NCBI RefSeq assembly: GCF_900156395.1
Contig: NZ_FTNL01000011.1
Coordinates: forward strand, 1 to 64,000
Reading direction: 5' to 3'
From: Fluoribacter gormanii
GTDB lineage: Bacteria > Pseudomonadota > Gammaproteobacteria > Legionellales > Legionellaceae
Length of the DNA stretch: 64,000 nucleotides
The translations under genes and the position numbers were made by a program. Shown here in pieces: positions 61,614-64,000 of the stretch. Each line of letters begins with the position of its first letter. Positions within the stretch are counted from its first letter, which is position 1. Under the pieces are notes generated by a model that saw only the letters and a list, made by a program, of their open reading frames with translations, was not told the DNA's origin and ran no database searches.

Positions 61614-63467
61614 ATGCGCCATGAATCCAATTACAAACATTATACACGGGGCGGCCAGATCTCATTCCATAATCTGCGGATGTGGTTTCAGATTAACAAA
61701 GCGCTCTTTCATGTTTACTTATTCATTTGGGCAGGGTTAAGCATTGTAATGACCTGTATCTTTGCGCCACATGGAATGATAAGACAGACTGTGTCCTATC
61801 ATGCGGCTCATTTTTATCACCTGGCAGGGGTGCCACATGTATTTTCTATCCCTGTTAAAGGGGGGTATGCATCACAAACTGTCGAACAGCTTCTCCACAA
61901 TCACTATTTTTCTGCTACCTCCGATCGTTTACTGACACTCCTGTTACAGTCAACTCTATGGAGTTTTCCCCTATCGTTGATTGTGGCACTTTTGGTGAGC
62001 CGATATTTCATTTATCGAGGAAAGGTACAAACACAAAACCAATTTATACGAGGGGCTAGTTTAGTCCCATCAGAAACACTTAAAAAACAGATCATAAAGC
62101 AAAGAAAAGCATCTGATTTACATCTTGATGGATTTCCCCTGTTGCAAGGTGCAGAGGTGCAGCATTTATTGGTTCATGGCACGGTTGGGATGGGGAAAAG
62201 TCAGTTCATTATGAAATTGATGGATTGTTTACGTGCACGAGGCGACCGAGTCATTGTCTATGACAAGGGATGCACGTTTACTCAGGCTTATTTTCAGGAA
62301 GATCATGATGTTTTACTTAATCCTTTTGATGCACGCTGTGCTAATTGGGATTTATGGCTGGAAGCCCCAAAAGATGAATTACTGGAAAACATGGCAGAAA
62401 GCCTCATCCCCATGCATGGAGAAAACGATCCATTTTGGGTTAATGCAGCACGCACCGTGTTTGCCTGTCTTGCAAGTCAAATGCGTGAGGATAAGGAACG
62501 TTCCCTATCCAAGCTGTTAGGGTTACTGGTAACGGGCGAGTTTAGTGAGTTGGAACCTTATCTCAACGGCACGGCTGCAGCGACTTTGGTCAGTAATAAA
62601 ATAGAAAAAACAGCCATCTCCATTCGCTCCGTCATCACAACCTACCTTAAATCAATGCAGTCGTTAAGTGGGCTTGATGAATCTGGTAAGCCTTCCTTTT
62701 CCATTCGTGATTATCTGTTAAATAAAGATTTGGAGGGCTGGCTTTTTATATCAAGCAATGGGGAACAGCATAAATCTTTAAAACCATTGATTTCGATGTG
62801 GATTGCCATGGCATCCCTGACACTTTTGAGCTTGCCAGAAGATGCGAACAGGCGAATTTGGTTTATTTGTGATGAATTACCAAGCCTGCACAAATTACCC
62901 TTATTGGGTGAAACCATTGCTGAAGTCAGGAAATTTGGCGGCTGTTTTCTGCTGGGAATGCAGAGCTTTAGTCAATTGGAGAAGGTATATGGGCGTAGTG
63001 GGGCGGCTGAAATTTTTGACTTGCTGAATACCCGAGCCTTTTTTGCAAGTCCAAGTCATGAAATGGCGCAACTTGTCAGTAAGGAACTTGGGGATGAGGA
63101 AATTGATGATACCCGAGAAAATTATTCTTATGGAGCTAACTCCATTCGTGATGGGATTTCCTTAGGAAAAAACCGTATTACACGACCCTTGGTGACTTAT
63201 CCTGAAATTATGGGGCTTGATCCGCTTACTTGTTATCTGCGATTGCCAGGTCAATATCCTATAACAAAATTGGAGCTTCATTATCAAAAAAGAAGCGCGA
63301 AGGCTTCAGGTTTTCTACCTCGTGCCATACCGTCTCTTCCTGTTTCTAATACCAGCATTAAACATGTGCCTGTTGTTAATGAGTCCTCAGACAGTCGCTT
63401 TAATGCGCAAGAGTCGACTAATTCCAAGCGTTTCCAAGGTGAATACGAGATTGAATCTATTTTTTGA
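61614..63467 (+). CDS. traD: TraD, type IV coupling protein
   Basis: A 617-residue coupling ATPase that brings the relaxosome to the channel. Two membrane helices (about 30-50 and 102-125) precede Walker A HGTVGMGKSQF (near 189) and Walker B WFICDELPSLH (near 415); FGGCFLLGMQSFSQLEKVYG is a hallmark of the family. The C-terminal tail is polar and shorter than in F TraD. GGAGGAAGA lies just before the ATG. Confidence 0.93.
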   Translation: MRHESNYKHYTRGGQISFHNLRMWFQINKALFHVYLFIWAGLSIVMTCIFAPHGMIRQTVSYHAAHFYHLAGVPHVFSIPVKGGYASQTVEQLLHNHYFSATSDRLLTLLLQSTLWSFPLSLIVALLVSRYFIYRGKVQTQNQFIRGASLVPSETLKKQIIKQRKASDLHLDGFPLLQGAEVQHLLVHGTVGMGKSQFIMKLMDCLRARGDRVIVYDKGCTFTQAYFQEDHDVLLNPFDARCANWDLWLEAPKDELLENMAESLIPMHGENDPFWVNAARTVFACLASQMREDKERSLSKLLGLLVTGEFSELEPYLNGTAAATLVSNKIEKTAISIRSVITTYLKSMQSLSGLDESGKPSFSIRDYLLNKDLEGWLFISSNGEQHKSLKPLISMWIAMASLTLLSLPEDANRRIWFICDELPSLHKLPLLGETIAEVRKFGGCFLLGMQSFSQLEKVYGRSGAAEIFDLLNTRAFFASPSHEMAQLVSKELGDEEIDDTRENYSYGANSIRDGISLGKNRITRPLVTYPEIMGLDPLTCYLRLPGQYPITKLELHYQKRSAKASGFLPRAIPSLPVSNTSIKHVPVVNESSDSRFNAQESTNSKRFQGEYEIESIF

Positions 63468-63481
63468 TAGAGGAATAAATT

Positions 63482-64000
63482 ATGTTAAGTCTGCGAGTTA
63501 AACCGATTAAAATGCCAGGTTATTATTTTGATAAGGAAAATTATTACTTTTCAAATCAATTGACCACCGAATGGGTGGGGTTAAGTGCTGAGCGACAAAA
63601 CCTTTCTGGAGAGGTTAACGTACTATCCCTTGAGGCCGTTGTTCGTGGTGCATTACCGAGCGGCGATGTCATTGGCCTCAAAACCCAATCCGGCGAAATC
63701 AAGCATCGTGGCGGATATGATCTGACCTTCTCCGCGCCTAAATCGGTGTCCTATCTTGGTTTGGTTTGTGGCCATAAAGAGTTTATTGATTTGCATTTAA
63801 ATGCCGTAAAAACGGTATTAAAACTCATTGAGAAGGAAGCTGCCGAAGCACGCAAATCAGGAAAAGAGGGTATGGAGTATGAAAAGACTGGCAATCTGTG
63901 TTTTGCGACCATCCTCCATGACACCTCCCGAGAGCTTGATCCTCAGCTCCATGTGCATGCACTTTTGATGAATTTTACTGAACGTCTTGATGGCAAGTGG
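63482..64000 (+). CDS. traI: TraI, MOB-F relaxase/helicase, 5' part (runs off right edge)
   Basis: The first 173 residues of the relaxase domain. Two tyrosine pairs (Tyr14/15 and Tyr21/22 in MPGYYFDKENYYFS) and the three-histidine metal site (His146, His157, His159 in LDPQLHVHALLMN) match F TraI, whose histidines carry the same numbers. HRGGYDLTFSAPKSVS is a MOB-F hallmark. It nicks oriT and leads the strand into the recipient. The helicase part lies beyond the window. AGAGGAA precedes the ATG at 63482. Confidence 0.93.
   Translation, partial: MLSLRVKPIKMPGYYFDKENYYFSNQLTTEWVGLSAERQNLSGEVNVLSLEAVVRGALPSGDVIGLKTQSGEIKHRGGYDLTFSAPKSVSYLGLVCGHKEFIDLHLNAVKTVLKLIEKEAAEARKSGKEGMEYEKTGNLCFATILHDTSRELDPQLHVHALLMNFTERLDGKW

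Noticed and set aside
1-64000. CRISPR array, rRNA or tRNA genes
   Set aside because: No regularly spaced direct repeats with unique spacers and no recognisable tRNA or rRNA sequence were seen by eye; a covariance-model scan would be decisive.

Overview
The window is AT-rich and looks like part of a large self-transmissible plasmid (or plasmid-like mobile element) from Legionella or a close relative. The evidence is an LvrR/LvrA/LvrB/CsrA-type control block directly in front of an F-type conjugation operon (an arrangement known from Legionella plasmids and ICEs), a response regulator that resembles LqsR of Legionella quorum sensing, and a ParA/ParB/Rep_3 maintenance operon beside an iteron array. 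The species assignment is inference, because no rRNA or species-specific marker is present.

Layout. (1) 1-2458: the 5' part of a sensor histidine kinase running off the left edge, a nucleotidyltransferase, and two decayed genes (a cupin and a DUF167 protein). (2) 2.6-27.4 kb: a dense accessory block of small soluble enzymes, many resembling antibiotic- or stress-resistance families: GNAT acetyltransferases, aminoglycoside-phosphotransferase-fold kinases, VOC, EVE, GyrI-like, AlkD, LdcA/MccF-like, cupins, aminoacyl-tRNA editing proteins and P-loop kinases. Two-domain fusions are unusually common. Several genes are damaged: QueF is frameshifted at a short C tract and its N-terminus is fused to a MerR regulator, and an SDR lacks its Rossmann N-terminus. 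The block ends with recX. (3) 27.5-34.6 kb: a short tyrosine recombinase, a WGR protein, a DnaA-box cluster, then a compact repABC-like operon (parA, parB, an RHH-like gene, a Rep_3 initiator, a second parB) fed from a 1.7-kb noncoding region. That region holds six iterons, a perfect DnaA box and palindromes, and is the probable oriV. (4) 34.9-40.8 kb: a signalling module. A minus-strand, translationally coupled operon encodes a CI/LexA-like regulator (LvrR-like), an alpha/beta hydrolase, a periplasmic ligand-binding protein, a hybrid histidine kinase with two receivers, and a 75-residue protein with an H-box-like helix. It converges on an LqsR-like response regulator. (5) 41-43 kb: lvrA-like and lvrB-like genes, a small gene and a csrA paralogue. 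(6) 43-64 kb: traT and two periplasmic proteins, then traA-L-E-K-B-V-C-trbI-traW-U-trbC-traN-F-trbB-traH-G, a membrane protein in the traS position, traD, and the start of the MOB-F relaxase traI.

How it may work together. The maintenance operon and iterons keep the replicon. The LvrR-like repressor and CsrA-like protein sit where they can gate tra expression. Because the repressor shares an operon with the hydrolase, sensor protein, kinase and putative phosphotransfer protein, and an LqsR-like regulator lies opposite, conjugation may be controlled by an extracellular signal through a LuxPQ-U-like phosphorelay. That link is inference from gene order and domain content; the gene and domain calls are read from the sequence.
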